In this document: positions 16,986 through 26,028 of the stretch, one piece after another
Layout: each line of letters starts with the position of its first letter
Numbering within the stretch: position 1 is the stretch's first letter
Source: DASRHT01 sp035293765
Lineage (GTDB): Bacteria > Chloroflexota > Ktedonobacteria > Ktedonobacterales > Ktedonobacteraceae
Length of the DNA stretch: 64,000 nt
Assembly: GCA_035293765.1 (NCBI GenBank)
Contig: DATGMF010000097.1
Span: 62,001 to 126,000 of the forward strand
Direction of reading: 5' to 3'
The notes under the pieces: generated by a model
Told to the model about the DNA's origin: nothing
Seen by the model: the letters and a program-made list of their open reading frames with translations, nothing else
Database searches by the model: none
Made by a program: the position numbers and the translations under genes

Positions 16986-18371
16986 AAGGTAACGGTCGAT
17001 CTCCCAGCGATGCACCTGCTGACGATAGTCGATCCATTCGAGACTTTTGGCATCGATGAAGCCCTCGTAAATGGAATCGCCCAGGATCTCTCGAATCAAC
17101 GCATCCTCGCGCAAGCTTTCCAGGGCTTCGCCGAGCGTGGCGGGCAGCAGACGCATGCGCGGATGTAGTCGCTCGCTCTCGTCCTGTAGAAAGAGATTCT
17201 CGTCCATCGCCGGTGGCAGATTCAGCCTGCGTTGAATGCCATCCAGGCCGGTGCGCAGCATCACCGCCAGGGCCAGGTAAGGGTTGCAACTGGGATCGGT
17301 GCAGCGCAGTTCTATACGCATCGAACTCTGCGGATCGGCGCCCAGGCGCGGCACGCGAATCAACGCCTGACGATTCACTCGCCCCCAGTTGATATAGACG
17401 GGAGCTTCAAAGCCGCGCACCAGTCGCTTATAGGAGTTGACGAGAGGCGCAAGGAGCGCGCACATTGAACGAGCATGAGCCAGTTGCCCGGCAATAAAGC
17501 AACGACCAGTCTCAGAGAGCCCATATTCTTCCTGCTCGTCAACAAAAACGTTTTTCCCCGTTTTGAGGCTGATCAACTGCTGATGAATATGCAGGCCGGA
17601 GCCGTTGACGCCATAGAACGGCTTGGGCAAGAACGTGGCATAGAGGCCATGCTGGACCGCAATCGCCTTGATGACGTATTTCGCCGTCATCAGTTGGTCC
17701 GCGAGCCGCAGAGCGTCGCGCGCTTCAAAGTCAAGCTCATGCTGCCCTGCCGCCACCTCATGATGGCTGGATTCGATACCGATGCCCATACGTTGCAACG
17801 CATCCGCCATCTGGCTGCGTACCGTTGATGCCAGGTCGGTCGAGAGATCGAAGTATCCTCCGCGATCATTAGGCAACGGGACCGGCAGGGCATTCTCGAA
17901 GCGCAGCAGGAAAAACTCCAGCTCCGGTGAAACGACAAATTCATACCCCATCGTATGCGCCATCTCGATAGCGTGTAACAATGTCGCTCGCGGGTCGCCA
18001 TCAAAAGCCTCGCCATCGGGCGTCTGCACATTACAAATGACGCGCGCTACCACCTCGCCAAAAACCTGATCGTTGCTGGCATGATATCCCTGCGCCGGAG
18101 ACGAGCGAACGCCCCCAGGCAGCACGCAAAAGGTTGACAGATCGGGGAAGAGATACATATCGCTCTCCGCGATGCGCGCAAACCCTTCCAGGGAAGAGCC
18201 ATCAAACCATTTGCCGCGCTGCACACAGTCAGCGAACTGCTCTATGGGAATGGTGACGCACTTCGCCATCCCTACGACATCGGTAAACTCCAGGTTGACG
18301 AAACGAACCTGCTCTTTTTCTATCGTTGCCATGATCTGCTCATAGCTCTTGTTGCCTGACTGCTCTGCCAT
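16974..18371 (-). CDS. glnA: Glutamine synthetase type I
   Basis: GlnA makes glutamine from glutamate, ammonia and ATP as a dodecamer. Visible are the N-terminal GKWFDGSSLEGF loop, the metal-binding SPELEFFLL, HHEVAAGQHELDF, the NGSGLHIHQQL block and the ADPQSSMRIELR arginine region. At 465 residues it is normal length. I do not see the adenylylation tyrosine motif of GSI-beta, so it is closer to the GSI-alpha class or to a glutamine synthetase paralogue. GAGGAGCGGGTGTT precedes the ATG. No glnB or glnK is adjacent. Confidence 0.92.
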   Translation of the reverse strand: MAEQSGNKSYEQIMATIEKEQVRFVNLEFTDVVGMAKCVTIPIEQFADCVQRGKWFDGSSLEGFARIAESDMYLFPDLSTFCVLPGGVRSSPAQGYHASNDQVFGEVVARVICNVQTPDGEAFDGDPRATLLHAIEMAHTMGYEFVVSPELEFFLLRFENALPVPLPNDRGGYFDLSTDLASTVRSQMADALQRMGIGIESSHHEVAAGQHELDFEARDALRLADQLMTAKYVIKAIAVQHGLYATFLPKPFYGVNGSGLHIHQQLISLKTGKNVFVDEQEEYGLSETGRCFIAGQLAHARSMCALLAPLVNSYKRLVRGFEAPVYINWGRVNRQALIRVPRLGADPQSSMRIELRCTDPSCNPYLALAVMLRTGLDGIQRRLNLPPAMDENLFLQDESERLHPRMRLLPATLGEALESLREDALIREILGDSIYEGFIDAKSLEWIDYRQQVHRWEIDRYLSVF

Positions 18372-18419
18372 AACACCCGCTCCTCAGATACCGCTTTAAT
18401 GCAAGTGGATAGATTATTG

Positions 18420-18448
18420 TTGACATTACATATAACTGTTCTTATGAG
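18420..18448 (+). promoter_or_regulatory. Possible promoter in glnA/dehydrogenase intergenic region
   Basis: TTGACA, a 17-base spacer and TATGAG point toward the sugar dehydrogenase, but 230 bases before it. The -35 is perfect and the -10 poor. Confidence 0.3.
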
Positions 18449-18545
18449 TTTCGTAGCATTTTTACACGCCAGACACTCCCTGTCAAGCAGTTATGCAGGC
18501 AAATATTTGTCGCTCACCTTCATCGATAGCTCTACATATGACGCC

Positions 18546-18571
18546 GGCACAATGGAAGGTGCCATTGTGCC
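18546..18571. promoter_or_regulatory. Perfect palindrome, possible operator
   Basis: GGCACAATGG and CCATTGTGCC form a 10-bp perfect inverted repeat with a 6-base loop, midway between the divergent glnA and sugar dehydrogenase genes. There is no T-run. A repressor site or a small hairpin RNA are both possible. Confidence 0.4.
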
Positions 18572-18679
18572 AAAATTAAATAGATCAATATGGTTACTCC
18601 TCTCTCTGGTTTGCGCTCCCTCGTTCCTGCTGATATATAATGAGCCATGTTACAATTGTATGAAATATAGGGAGATCTC

Positions 18680-19885
18680 ATGGAGAACAGTGAAGGCGCT
18701 ACAATTCGCACACAACCACGTCGCCGCCTCAAACGCTGGCATGTTATATTGCTCGTCTTATTTGCCCTGCTCGTTATCTCATCAGGCATCATTCTGAGCC
18801 AGTGGAGGACGTTCAACGCTTTAGTGACCGGCTCCAATTTCACCGGCGGCGTGGCGGGCGTTGCCGCGGTACGGCTTCCCTCCGGCTTCCACTCCAGCGT
18901 CTTTTACTCAGGGCTGGCTAGTCCTCGCTTGATCACCTTCAGCCCTGATGGCACACTTTTCGTTGCCGAGCGTGGCGCGGGCAGCATTGTCGCCCTGCCC
19001 GATCCGCAGCACACGGGGAAGGCCAAGCAGCGCATCGTGGTGGTAAGTGGACTGAACGATCCGACAAGCCTGGACTTTTATCAGGGCGCGCTCTACGTTG
19101 GAGAAGCCACACAAATTAGCCGCTTTACCATCACTCCCGATTTCAAAGTGAGTAGCAGGCAAGTAGTTGTTCCCAACCTTCCCACGGGCGGCAGCCATAT
19201 CACGCGTACAGTGCTTATCGGACCCGATGGCAAGCTGTACGTCTCTATAGGCTCAAGCTGCAACATCTGCATCGAGACGAATCAGCAACGCGCCACCGTC
19301 TGGCAATATAACCTCGACGGCAGCAACGGAAGACTCTATTCACGAGGGCTGCGCAACGCCGTTGGCCTGGCGATCAACCCCTGGAATAATCAAATCTGGG
19401 CTACCAATAACGGTCGCGACCTGATGGGGGACGATATCCCTCCTGAGACGGTCTACGCTTTGCAGGATGGCGGCAATTATGGCTGGCCCCTTTGCCATGC
19501 AGGCAATATCATCGATCCCGATTTCGGACACGCCGGCGATTGCAATGGCGTGATAGCGCCGCTGGTCAAAATGCAGGCCCATTCCGCGCCGCTGGGGCTG
19601 GCCTTCTATAAATCCGCGCAGTTCCCACAACAATATCACGGCCTGTATATAGCTTTTCATGGCTCGTGGAACCGCAGCGTCCCTACCGGTTACAAAGTGG
19701 TCTTTGTTCCGCTTAACGACAAAGGACAAGTTGCAGGACCGGTACGGGATTTCGCAACGGGCTGGCTGACCAAAAGCGAGTCAACGACGGGACGCCCGGT
19801 CGGTCTGGCTGTGGGGCCGGACGGTGCCCTCTACGTCAGCGACGACAAAGCGGGCATCATCTACCGCATCATCTATACAGGCTAA
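18680..19885 (+). CDS. Membrane-anchored PQQ-dependent sugar dehydrogenase (sorbosone dehydrogenase type)
   Basis: A basic N-terminus (RRRLKRWH) and one membrane helix at about residues 18-38 anchor the protein, with the rest outside. The body is a six-bladed propeller of the soluble glucose/sorbosone dehydrogenase family: LPSGFHSSVFYSGLASPR, GPDGKLYVSIGS, RGLRNAVGLAINP and GGNYGWPLC are its typical blocks. It would oxidise aldoses or related sugars with PQQ and pass electrons to the membrane. TATAAT at 18636-18641 and GGGAG before the ATG suggest its own promoter. The lactate permease-type gene follows after 6 bases, forming an operon. Confidence 0.82.
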   Translation: MENSEGATIRTQPRRRLKRWHVILLVLFALLVISSGIILSQWRTFNALVTGSNFTGGVAGVAAVRLPSGFHSSVFYSGLASPRLITFSPDGTLFVAERGAGSIVALPDPQHTGKAKQRIVVVSGLNDPTSLDFYQGALYVGEATQISRFTITPDFKVSSRQVVVPNLPTGGSHITRTVLIGPDGKLYVSIGSSCNICIETNQQRATVWQYNLDGSNGRLYSRGLRNAVGLAINPWNNQIWATNNGRDLMGDDIPPETVYALQDGGNYGWPLCHAGNIIDPDFGHAGDCNGVIAPLVKMQAHSAPLGLAFYKSAQFPQQYHGLYIAFHGSWNRSVPTGYKVVFVPLNDKGQVAGPVRDFATGWLTKSESTTGRPVGLAVGPDGALYVSDDKAGIIYRIIYTG

Positions 19886-19891
19886 AGGGTT

Positions 19892-21415
19892 ATGATAAAC
19901 ATCGTGCTGGCAACCACTCCGCTGATAGTGGCGATCATTCTGCTGGTGGCGCTGCAACAGAGCGGCCTGCGAGCGGGCCTGGCAACGCTGGCCGCGACAA
20001 TCATCTTGACCCTGCTCGCGCCCTCATTCCATCTGTCACCGCCAGCAATCGTGCTGGCAGCAGCCAGAGGGGCGGGGACATCATTAACCGTGCTTTATGT
20101 GCTGTTTCCCGCTCTACTGCTCTACCAGATCCAAAATATCACGGATAGTATCACCGTTTTAGCGCAGGGTGTAACGCGCCTCTGTCCCGATAGAGATACG
20201 CAGATCCTGCTCTTAGTGCTCGGCCTCGCGCCGTTTATAGAAGCGGTGAGCGGCTTCGGCGTGGGCACCGTCGTGGTGATTCCGATGCTGATGGCGCTGG
20301 GCCTTGACACATTGCAAGCTGCCACGCTCGGTCTCTTAGGGCAGCTCGCAGTCCCCTGGGGTGGGTTAGCCGTGGGCATCACGCTCGGAGCTGAACTAAC
20401 CGGCCTCCACTCCGGCGTAATAGGATCCTACACGGCACTGATAACGGCTCCGCTCCCTATCGGCTTCGGTATAGCGACCCTGGCAACCTACGGTGGAAAA
20501 GGAGCGGTCAAACGTTTGTGGCCCGCCGTGGTGGCTGCTTCTATCGTCCTGGTTGCGGGCGAGTGGTTTTTCAGCCAGATGCCAGGCGTCGAACTGGCGG
20601 GAGCGTTCGCGGGCGTGCCAACGACCATTTTGCTGGCGCTCTGGGGTCACTTTGCAGCACGACGAGCCAACGGCAAAAACGATCCGGCGCATACGACTGC
20701 TCAAGCTACCCAGGAGCAGGCCGGAGACATCTCCTCGCCTCGCTTCCTGCTCGCGCTGGCCCCCTATATCATTCTGATCGGGGCTCTGCTCATCACGCGG
20801 CTGATCGTTCCGCTCCAACAATGGCTGCAAAACCATGTCCTGCTCGTCATACCGGCCATCGATCTGCACTTCCAACTGCTGTACAATCCCGGCTTCTATG
20901 TGCTGCTGGCAGCCCTGGCCGCAGCATTACTCCTTAACGCTGGTGTGAGCGGATCTCGCATCGCACTGGGCAAGACGGCGCGGCAATTCACGCCCGGAGC
21001 CATCGCCATCGTCAGCTTCCTGGCAGCTTCGCAGGTCATGAGCGCGAACGGCATGATCGCCGTGCTGGGAGCGGCGGCGGCAACGCTTGGCCGTAACTAT
21101 AGCTGGATCGCCCCCTGGCTCGGTGCGCTGGGCGGCTGGCTGACAGGATCGAGCGCGGGCAGCAATGCCGTATTCGCTCAGTTGCAATATGAAACAAGCC
21201 TACGAGCGAGCCTACCCGTTAACTGGATCATGGCATCTCAGTGTGGCGCGGCCTCTAACGTGACGATGGTTTCGCCCGCGCGCGTCGTCCTCGCCACCTC
21301 AACCACGGGTATTGTGGGCAAAGAGGGGCTATTAGTGCGCAAGCTCGGCCCGCTGGTATTGGGAGCTGTGCTGATCATCATGATTTTAACGGGCATTGTG
21401 GCGTTCTATGTCTGA
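19892..21415 (+). CDS. lctP: L-lactate permease family transporter
   Basis: The 507-residue protein has about 13 hydrophobic segments and the LctP-family blocks LAPFIEAVSGFGVG, GLLGQLAVPWGGLAVG and GGWLTGSSAGSNAVF near the C-terminus. The family imports lactate or glycolate with protons. It sits 6 bases after the sugar dehydrogenase gene and is almost certainly cotranscribed, so the two may serve oxidation and uptake of small organic acids or sugars. The transcript ends at the hairpin at 21449. Confidence 0.9.
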   Translation: MINIVLATTPLIVAIILLVALQQSGLRAGLATLAATIILTLLAPSFHLSPPAIVLAAARGAGTSLTVLYVLFPALLLYQIQNITDSITVLAQGVTRLCPDRDTQILLLVLGLAPFIEAVSGFGVGTVVVIPMLMALGLDTLQAATLGLLGQLAVPWGGLAVGITLGAELTGLHSGVIGSYTALITAPLPIGFGIATLATYGGKGAVKRLWPAVVAASIVLVAGEWFFSQMPGVELAGAFAGVPTTILLALWGHFAARRANGKNDPAHTTAQATQEQAGDISSPRFLLALAPYIILIGALLITRLIVPLQQWLQNHVLLVIPAIDLHFQLLYNPGFYVLLAALAAALLLNAGVSGSRIALGKTARQFTPGAIAIVSFLAASQVMSANGMIAVLGAAAATLGRNYSWIAPWLGALGGWLTGSSAGSNAVFAQLQYETSLRASLPVNWIMASQCGAASNVTMVSPARVVLATSTTGIVGKEGLLVRKLGPLVLGAVLIIMILTGIVAFYV

Positions 21416-21448
21416 CAGGCTGCATAAAGCACTCCTCCAACAATAAAA

Positions 21449-21500
21449 ATACTACTGATCCTGCTATCAGCTACGAAGCCCGCAACAACATCAGTAGTAT
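21449..21500. terminator. Bidirectional terminator
   Basis: ATACTACTGAT pairs with ATCAGTAGTAT over a 30-base loop. TTCGTTTT follows on the plus strand and TTTTTATTG on the minus strand. It serves the converging lctP and M16 genes. Confidence 0.6.
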
Positions 21501-21519
21501 TTCGTTTTCCTCTCAAAGG

Positions 21520-22803
21520 CTACAATATACCGCTCATGAGCTGATCTTTTTCCAATGGTCCAATGGCAGCGACGGTCAAAGGATTGAGCGGAGAGAAGCG
21601 GTGCAGCACATTAAGTATCTGCTCCTGCGTCACGGCATCAATCGCCTCTTTCATTTCCTGAATGGTTTTGACCTTGCGTTCATACCACCAGGAGCGCGCA
21701 ATCGCGCCCATGCGGGAAGCCGAGCCTTCGCTGCGCATGACATGCTCGCTCTTCAACTGCACTTTGGCCCGCTCCAGTTCATCAGCCGTGACGCCCTCCT
21801 GCTCAAGTTTGCGCAGCTCATTGACGATAACCTCCATGCACTCGTGAGCCTGCTCAGGGGTAGTACCGGCATAAACGCGCATCGCGCCACCGTGCTTGCT
21901 GCCAGACAGGGCCGCCGAAATGCCGTAGACCAGCCCTCGCTTCTCGCGCACCTCCACGAAAAGGCGCGAAGCCATATTGCCGCCCAGCACCTCACTGATC
22001 ACCATCGCAGCATAATAGTCGGGATCGAGATAGTTGGGGAAGGGAAACATCATGCCGATATGTTCCTGCTTGCCCTCTTGCAGTTCCACAGAGACGCTGC
22101 TGCCCGGATGCGGCACCTGTTCAGGGAAAGGTGCTGCGGTCCCCGACCAGTCACCAAAAAGCGTCTGCATCCTCTCGACCACATGCTGCCAGTCAAACTT
22201 ACCGGCAATCGAGAAGAGCACGTTATTGGGTTGGTAGCGCGCCTGCCAGAACTGCTGCAAATCCGAGCGTTGCAGCGCCTGCACGCTTTCACCGGTTCCC
22301 AGAATCAGGCGGCCCAGGGAGGTGCCACGATAGAAATCGGCCCGCACAAGCTCGAAAATGCGGCTCATGGGCTCATCGTCGCGACGGCGAATTTCCTGCA
22401 AAATGATGCTGCGCATCTGCTCCAGCTCGTCCTTTGGAAAAGTGGGCAGGAGCAGCAGTTCATGGACAAGTTCAAGCGTGGCATCAAACTTGTTATGGAC
22501 AATCTGCGACCAGACCATTGAGGTTTCCAGGCTCGTACTGGCCCCCTTGCGCGCTCCCAGCGTCTCAAATGCCTCATTCAAAGCGCGCGCATCCTTGCGT
22601 TTGGTGCCCTGAAAAAGCATATATTCGAACAGATGGGCCAGCCCCTGCTTCTCTTCCGCTTCGTGGATCACGCCCGCGTCTAGCTGGAAGCCGAAGGTAA
22701 TCGAGCTAAGGCTCGGCATATATTGACCAATCAGCTCAATGCCGTTGGGCAATTGATGATAGAAATAATTGGGAGGGAGATTCTGTTGGTTTTTATCTTT
22801 CAC
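21520..22803 (-). CDS. M16-family peptidase homologue with altered zinc motif
   Basis: The 427-residue protein has the two-lobed M16 (insulinase/processing peptidase) layout: PNGIELI near residue 20, the central block GLAHLFEYMLFQGTK, and the C-terminal EVREKRGLVYGISA. Active members need HxxEH. Here H57 and E60 are present but the second histidine is Tyr61 (codon TAT). One zinc ligand is therefore missing and the protein is probably catalytically dead or a partner subunit. No second M16 gene is adjacent, although active M16B enzymes often pair with such a subunit. It is convergent with lctP. Confidence 0.88.
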   Translation of the reverse strand: MKDKNQQNLPPNYFYHQLPNGIELIGQYMPSLSSITFGFQLDAGVIHEAEEKQGLAHLFEYMLFQGTKRKDARALNEAFETLGARKGASTSLETSMVWSQIVHNKFDATLELVHELLLLPTFPKDELEQMRSIILQEIRRRDDEPMSRIFELVRADFYRGTSLGRLILGTGESVQALQRSDLQQFWQARYQPNNVLFSIAGKFDWQHVVERMQTLFGDWSGTAAPFPEQVPHPGSSVSVELQEGKQEHIGMMFPFPNYLDPDYYAAMVISEVLGGNMASRLFVEVREKRGLVYGISAALSGSKHGGAMRVYAGTTPEQAHECMEVIVNELRKLEQEGVTADELERAKVQLKSEHVMRSEGSASRMGAIARSWWYERKVKTIQEMKEAIDAVTQEQILNVLHRFSPLNPLTVAAIGPLEKDQLMSGIL

Positions 22804-23054
22804 ACGTCAATCCTCTCGTAGAGCAACCTGCCCTGCGCTAATACTCCGCTCAAAAAAGAGATTTGCTGTCTATTGTACCATTTTTAGCCAGGCTCTTCGC
22901 CAGGGCAATGTGCCACCATACGCTATCCCATCAATGCCCTCGGTATTATGCTACAATATATCCATCTACCAACTTCCCGTATCACTATCTGGTTGCTGTA
23001 GAACATCAGCCGGAGGGCTGCTCTACAGGTATTTGTCAACCAAAGGAGGCCACT

Positions 23055-24224
23055 GTGGATTTCTCCCTTACCGATGAACAGAAGATGGTTCAGCAAACGA
23101 TACGCCAGTTTGTCGAACGCGAATTGATCCCCCTCGAAAACGAGGTGATGCAGAACGAGGGCAAGTACTCCACCGGCATCGAACCAGGGCTGTATCACTC
23201 GCTACAGATGAAGGCCAAAGAGCTGGGCTTCTGGGGTATTAACACGCCCGAGGAGTACGGAGGCGCGAATCTGGGCGCGGTCATGTCCGCCCTCATTGCG
23301 ATGGAGACGGGCCGCACACTCGTTCCCTTTAACTTTGGGGGGAACGCCGATAACATCCTCTATCTTGGCAATGAGGAGCAGAAGCAAGAGTATCTTATCC
23401 CCACGATTGAGGGCAAGCGCCACTCCTGTTTCGCGCTCACCGAGCCCGGCGCAGGCTCCGATCCCTCGTCCATTCGGACAACCGCCGTCAAGGATGGCAA
23501 GCATTGGGTGATTAATGGACAAAAAGTGTTCATCACGGGAGGCAATGAGGCCGACTTTGCAATGGTGTTCGCAGTAACCGACCGCGAGAAGCCGCCCCAG
23601 AATGGCGGCGTGACCTGCTTCCTGGCAGACCGCTCGACGGGCTGGACCTCGCGACCCGTTCCAACGATGGGCGGTTGGTCGCCTGCCGAGCTCTTCTTCG
23701 ACAACGTGCGCGTACCGGAAGATCATGTACTGGGCGAAGTTGGGCAGGGCTTCAGACTTGGCATGCAGTGGATCGGTCAGGGCCGCTGGCTGATTGCGGC
23801 TCGCTGCGTTGGCACGGCAGAGCGCCTGCTACAGATGGCTATCGACTACTCCAAGCAGCGCGTCACCTTTGGTCAGCCCATCGCGGACCGTCAGGCCATC
23901 CAGTGGATGATCGCCGACTCCGCCGTGGAAATCCAGGCCACCAAATGGCTTGCGCTCCACGCCGCCTGGAAAGCCGACCGCCACGAGGACAACCGCCACG
24001 AGGCCAGCATGGCGAAACTCTTCGGCTCCAACATGGCTAACCGCGTCGTTGACCGCGTGATGCAAATGCACGGCGGCATGGGCTACACCCGCGAGATGCC
24101 CATCGAACGCTGGTACCGCGACCTGCGCGTGACCCGCATCTACGAAGGCACCGACGAAATTCAGCATTTCATCATCGCCCGCGCCCTGCTCAAAGGCTTC
24201 GTCAAGCTGGGCCAATGGGATTAG
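23055..24224 (+). CDS. Acyl-CoA dehydrogenase
   Basis: This FAD-dependent alpha-beta desaturase of acyl-CoAs has the blocks CFALTEPGAGSDPSS and WVINGQKVFITGG in the middle domain, QIQWMIADSA-type helices, MQMHGGMGYTREMPIERWYRD, and RIYEGTDEIQ carrying the catalytic glutamate. The GTG at 23055 is the likely start: AAAGGAGG lies 5 bases upstream and the product then begins VDFSLTDEQ like its relatives. A longer frame from 22863 has no conserved residues. At 389 residues it is normal length. No other beta-oxidation gene adjoins, so chain-length preference is unknown. Confidence 0.93.
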   Translation: MDFSLTDEQKMVQQTIRQFVERELIPLENEVMQNEGKYSTGIEPGLYHSLQMKAKELGFWGINTPEEYGGANLGAVMSALIAMETGRTLVPFNFGGNADNILYLGNEEQKQEYLIPTIEGKRHSCFALTEPGAGSDPSSIRTTAVKDGKHWVINGQKVFITGGNEADFAMVFAVTDREKPPQNGGVTCFLADRSTGWTSRPVPTMGGWSPAELFFDNVRVPEDHVLGEVGQGFRLGMQWIGQGRWLIAARCVGTAERLLQMAIDYSKQRVTFGQPIADRQAIQWMIADSAVEIQATKWLALHAAWKADRHEDNRHEASMAKLFGSNMANRVVDRVMQMHGGMGYTREMPIERWYRDLRVTRIYEGTDEIQHFIIARALLKGFVKLGQWD

Positions 24225-24302
24225 GTTTTTGTATGCCGTTGTAAAAGGATGTAAGTCAAAGTAAGCGCGATTGACTGTCAAATTGGCTGTCAACACTCAG
24301 AT

Positions 24303-24344
24303 AAAAAACTCTCGTTTTGTTTCTTAACAAAACGAGAGTTTTTT
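24303..24344 (+). terminator. Strong intrinsic terminator
   Basis: An 18-bp stem (ACTCTCGTTTTGT with ACAAAACGAGAGT, extended by A/T pairs) has a 6-base loop and ends in TTTTTT. It closes the acyl-CoA dehydrogenase transcript and marks the left border of the AT-rich island. Confidence 0.9.
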
Positions 24345-24550
24345 ATAAAAACCACTAAACTGAATAATGCCTTAATTGTAAAGCCGTATTGCGTCGCTCT
24401 CATCCTGATATTTAACAACATCATTGCAGCAGATACTTTAGAATCTTGATGCCCCACTTAATCTTTATAATTGTCACCTGAGCAATACTTTATCCTCACA
24501 ACGACGATTTTAAAGAATTACCCATTTCTAGTCAATAAAATAGAATATTG

Positions 24551-24579
24551 TTGATTCAAAGATTAAAAACATGTAATAT
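24551..24579 (+). promoter_or_regulatory. Sigma70 promoter of the GAF-like membrane protein
   Basis: TTGATT, a 17-base spacer and TAATAT lie 45 bases before the GTG start. The 190 bases upstream are very AT-rich and hold no gene. Confidence 0.6.
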
Positions 24580-24623
24580 AGTTATATACTGATAGATCAT
24601 GAGCTATCATTGGGAGGGTAAAA

Positions 24624-25523
24624 GTGAAAAAATGGGTAGGAAATGGCGTCTGGGCCGCTCTAGGAGCAGTTATAATGATTACTGCCCTGGCAGCTTACCA
24701 GGGGATTATAGGAAACCGTGCCGATAGTATTTTTATAGCCCTTACCAATTGGGTAGCAACATCGGTTCATGAAAACACGATTCCCTGGATTATTACGGCT
24801 GTTACAATAGGACTTTTTTTTGTGGAAGGGGGATGGTGTGTGTTTCATAACAAAGTTCTGAACCAGGCAATTAAGAAGGCGCATAAAATGATCGCTCTCG
24901 ATGGTTCACTGCTCAGGAACATAGCAAACTTACAACCAGAAAATGTATCTGGTTCACAGTCGCCACAGCTATTCCACCGAGATAAGCAAACAACACGAAT
25001 ATTGAGAGACATTTTACGAGATGCTGTAGACGAACTGAGAGAACATTTGCCCGGTAATGAACACATACTTAGAACTGCCATCGTTACCCCTGACGCCACG
25101 GGGGATTATTTAAAGTGTATCGCCTCCTGGGAAATGCCCCTGGAAAGCATAGATAGCATGGAGTTTTATATAGGTAACGATGCTAAGTTGAGACGAGACC
25201 GGGGAGGCGCAGCAGGCGAAGCATATATCAATAAAAAGCTTGTTCGAGGACATATGATCAAACTAGGGGACCGGTGGACAAGCAGAGACTGTACTTCATA
25301 CATTGATTTCGCGGGGAACAGGTCTAGCCAACCCTATATCTCATTCGCGAATGTGCCCATTATCGGACCTGATCCCAGAACACAAGATATAACATGCTTC
25401 GGAGTAGTTTGTTTTGACAGTAAGCACGAGAAGGCTTTTGACTCAGATGAAAGCAAGGAATTGCTCACGATGCTAGCTGAACGTATTGCGGCTGCAATTA
25501 TACTTTGTAAAAGAATCTGTTAG
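24624..25523 (+). CDS. Membrane protein with cytoplasmic GAF-like sensor domain
   Basis: Two membrane helices (about residues 10-28 and 52-70) are followed by a soluble region of 225 residues. The region AAGEAYINKKLVRG, SYISFANVPII-type strands and GVVCFDSKHEKAFDSDESKELLTMLAERIAAAI has the order of a GAF domain, the small-molecule or redox sensor fold. No output domain follows, so it would signal through a partner. GGGAGGG precedes the GTG start. The gene is in an AT-rich segment unlike its neighbours and has its own promoter, so recent transfer is plausible. The ligand is unknown. Confidence 0.65.
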   Translation: MKKWVGNGVWAALGAVIMITALAAYQGIIGNRADSIFIALTNWVATSVHENTIPWIITAVTIGLFFVEGGWCVFHNKVLNQAIKKAHKMIALDGSLLRNIANLQPENVSGSQSPQLFHRDKQTTRILRDILRDAVDELREHLPGNEHILRTAIVTPDATGDYLKCIASWEMPLESIDSMEFYIGNDAKLRRDRGGAAGEAYINKKLVRGHMIKLGDRWTSRDCTSYIDFAGNRSSQPYISFANVPIIGPDPRTQDITCFGVVCFDSKHEKAFDSDESKELLTMLAERIAAAIILCKRIC

Positions 25524-25604
25524 AAGTAGCTCATTTGAGACTTACATCTTTATTTTACATTTTTATTAAGAAGCTTGTAAATTATAGAATTGCATTTATT
25601 TATC

Positions 25605-25633
25605 TTGAATTCATGTTTTTTTTATGTTATACT
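25605..25633 (+). promoter_or_regulatory. Sigma70 promoter with extended -10
   Basis: TTGAAT, a 17-base spacer and TATACT, with TG one base before the -10, lie 82 bases upstream of the 69-residue ORF. This is among the best promoters in the window and supports that small gene being real. Confidence 0.7.
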
Positions 25634-25714
25634 TTAGAATAGTATTCATCGGTTCGTGTTGTGTGAGTCGATGCTGGGAGAAGAGGTATCTATTGAAGAA
25701 GCGGAGAGGGTCCT

Positions 25715-25924
25715 ATGTATACAAATGAAGAGGAATGCGAGAGACGCTTATGGATCGCATCGCGGCAATACGTCCAGGGCGAAATTCCTATAGATGAACT
25801 AGAAGAGATAGAAAATATTCAGTCTGAGAATCTAAGAAGAGCTTTTCTCTCATTAGCAAGAAAAACGGTAATCGGCAAACTGCTGGCAACAGTCCATAGT
25901 CCTGTGACCCGTAAGGGAGCATAA
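25715..25924 (+). CDS. Small acidic protein of unknown function (69 aa)
   Basis: The product has a charged helical N-terminal half (RRLWIASRQYVQGEIPIDEL) and a basic, more hydrophobic end. The Y-x2-G-x-I-x3-EL pattern is loosely like a SHOCT helix hairpin, but I do not claim membership. AGAGGG stands 5 bases before the ATG and a strong promoter lies at 25605. It follows the GAF-like gene in the AT-rich island, and the two may work together. No family was recognised. Confidence 0.55.
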   Translation: MYTNEEECERRLWIASRQYVQGEIPIDELEEIENIQSENLRRAFLSLARKTVIGKLLATVHSPVTRKGA

Positions 25925-26028
25925 GTCACAAGAGAACAATCTCTGAAGCTCAAGTAGGAGTATCGACTGGCTCTTTTTCAAAATTTCCAATCGGCTCCTT
26001 TAGCCATTTTAAGGATAAAACCGCTCCT

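Noticed and set aside
18399..18797. Plus-strand frame after the TTGACA at 18420
   Set aside because: It runs into the sugar dehydrogenase gene in another frame, has no ribosome binding site and no family features.
21601..22521. Long plus-strand frame opposite the M16 gene
   Set aside because: The minus strand encodes a clear M16 protein; the plus frame is His/Leu/Arg-rich without motif.
22863..23054. Upstream extension of the acyl-CoA dehydrogenase
   Set aside because: The 64 extra residues are unlike the family; AAAGGAGG before the GTG at 23055 fixes the start.
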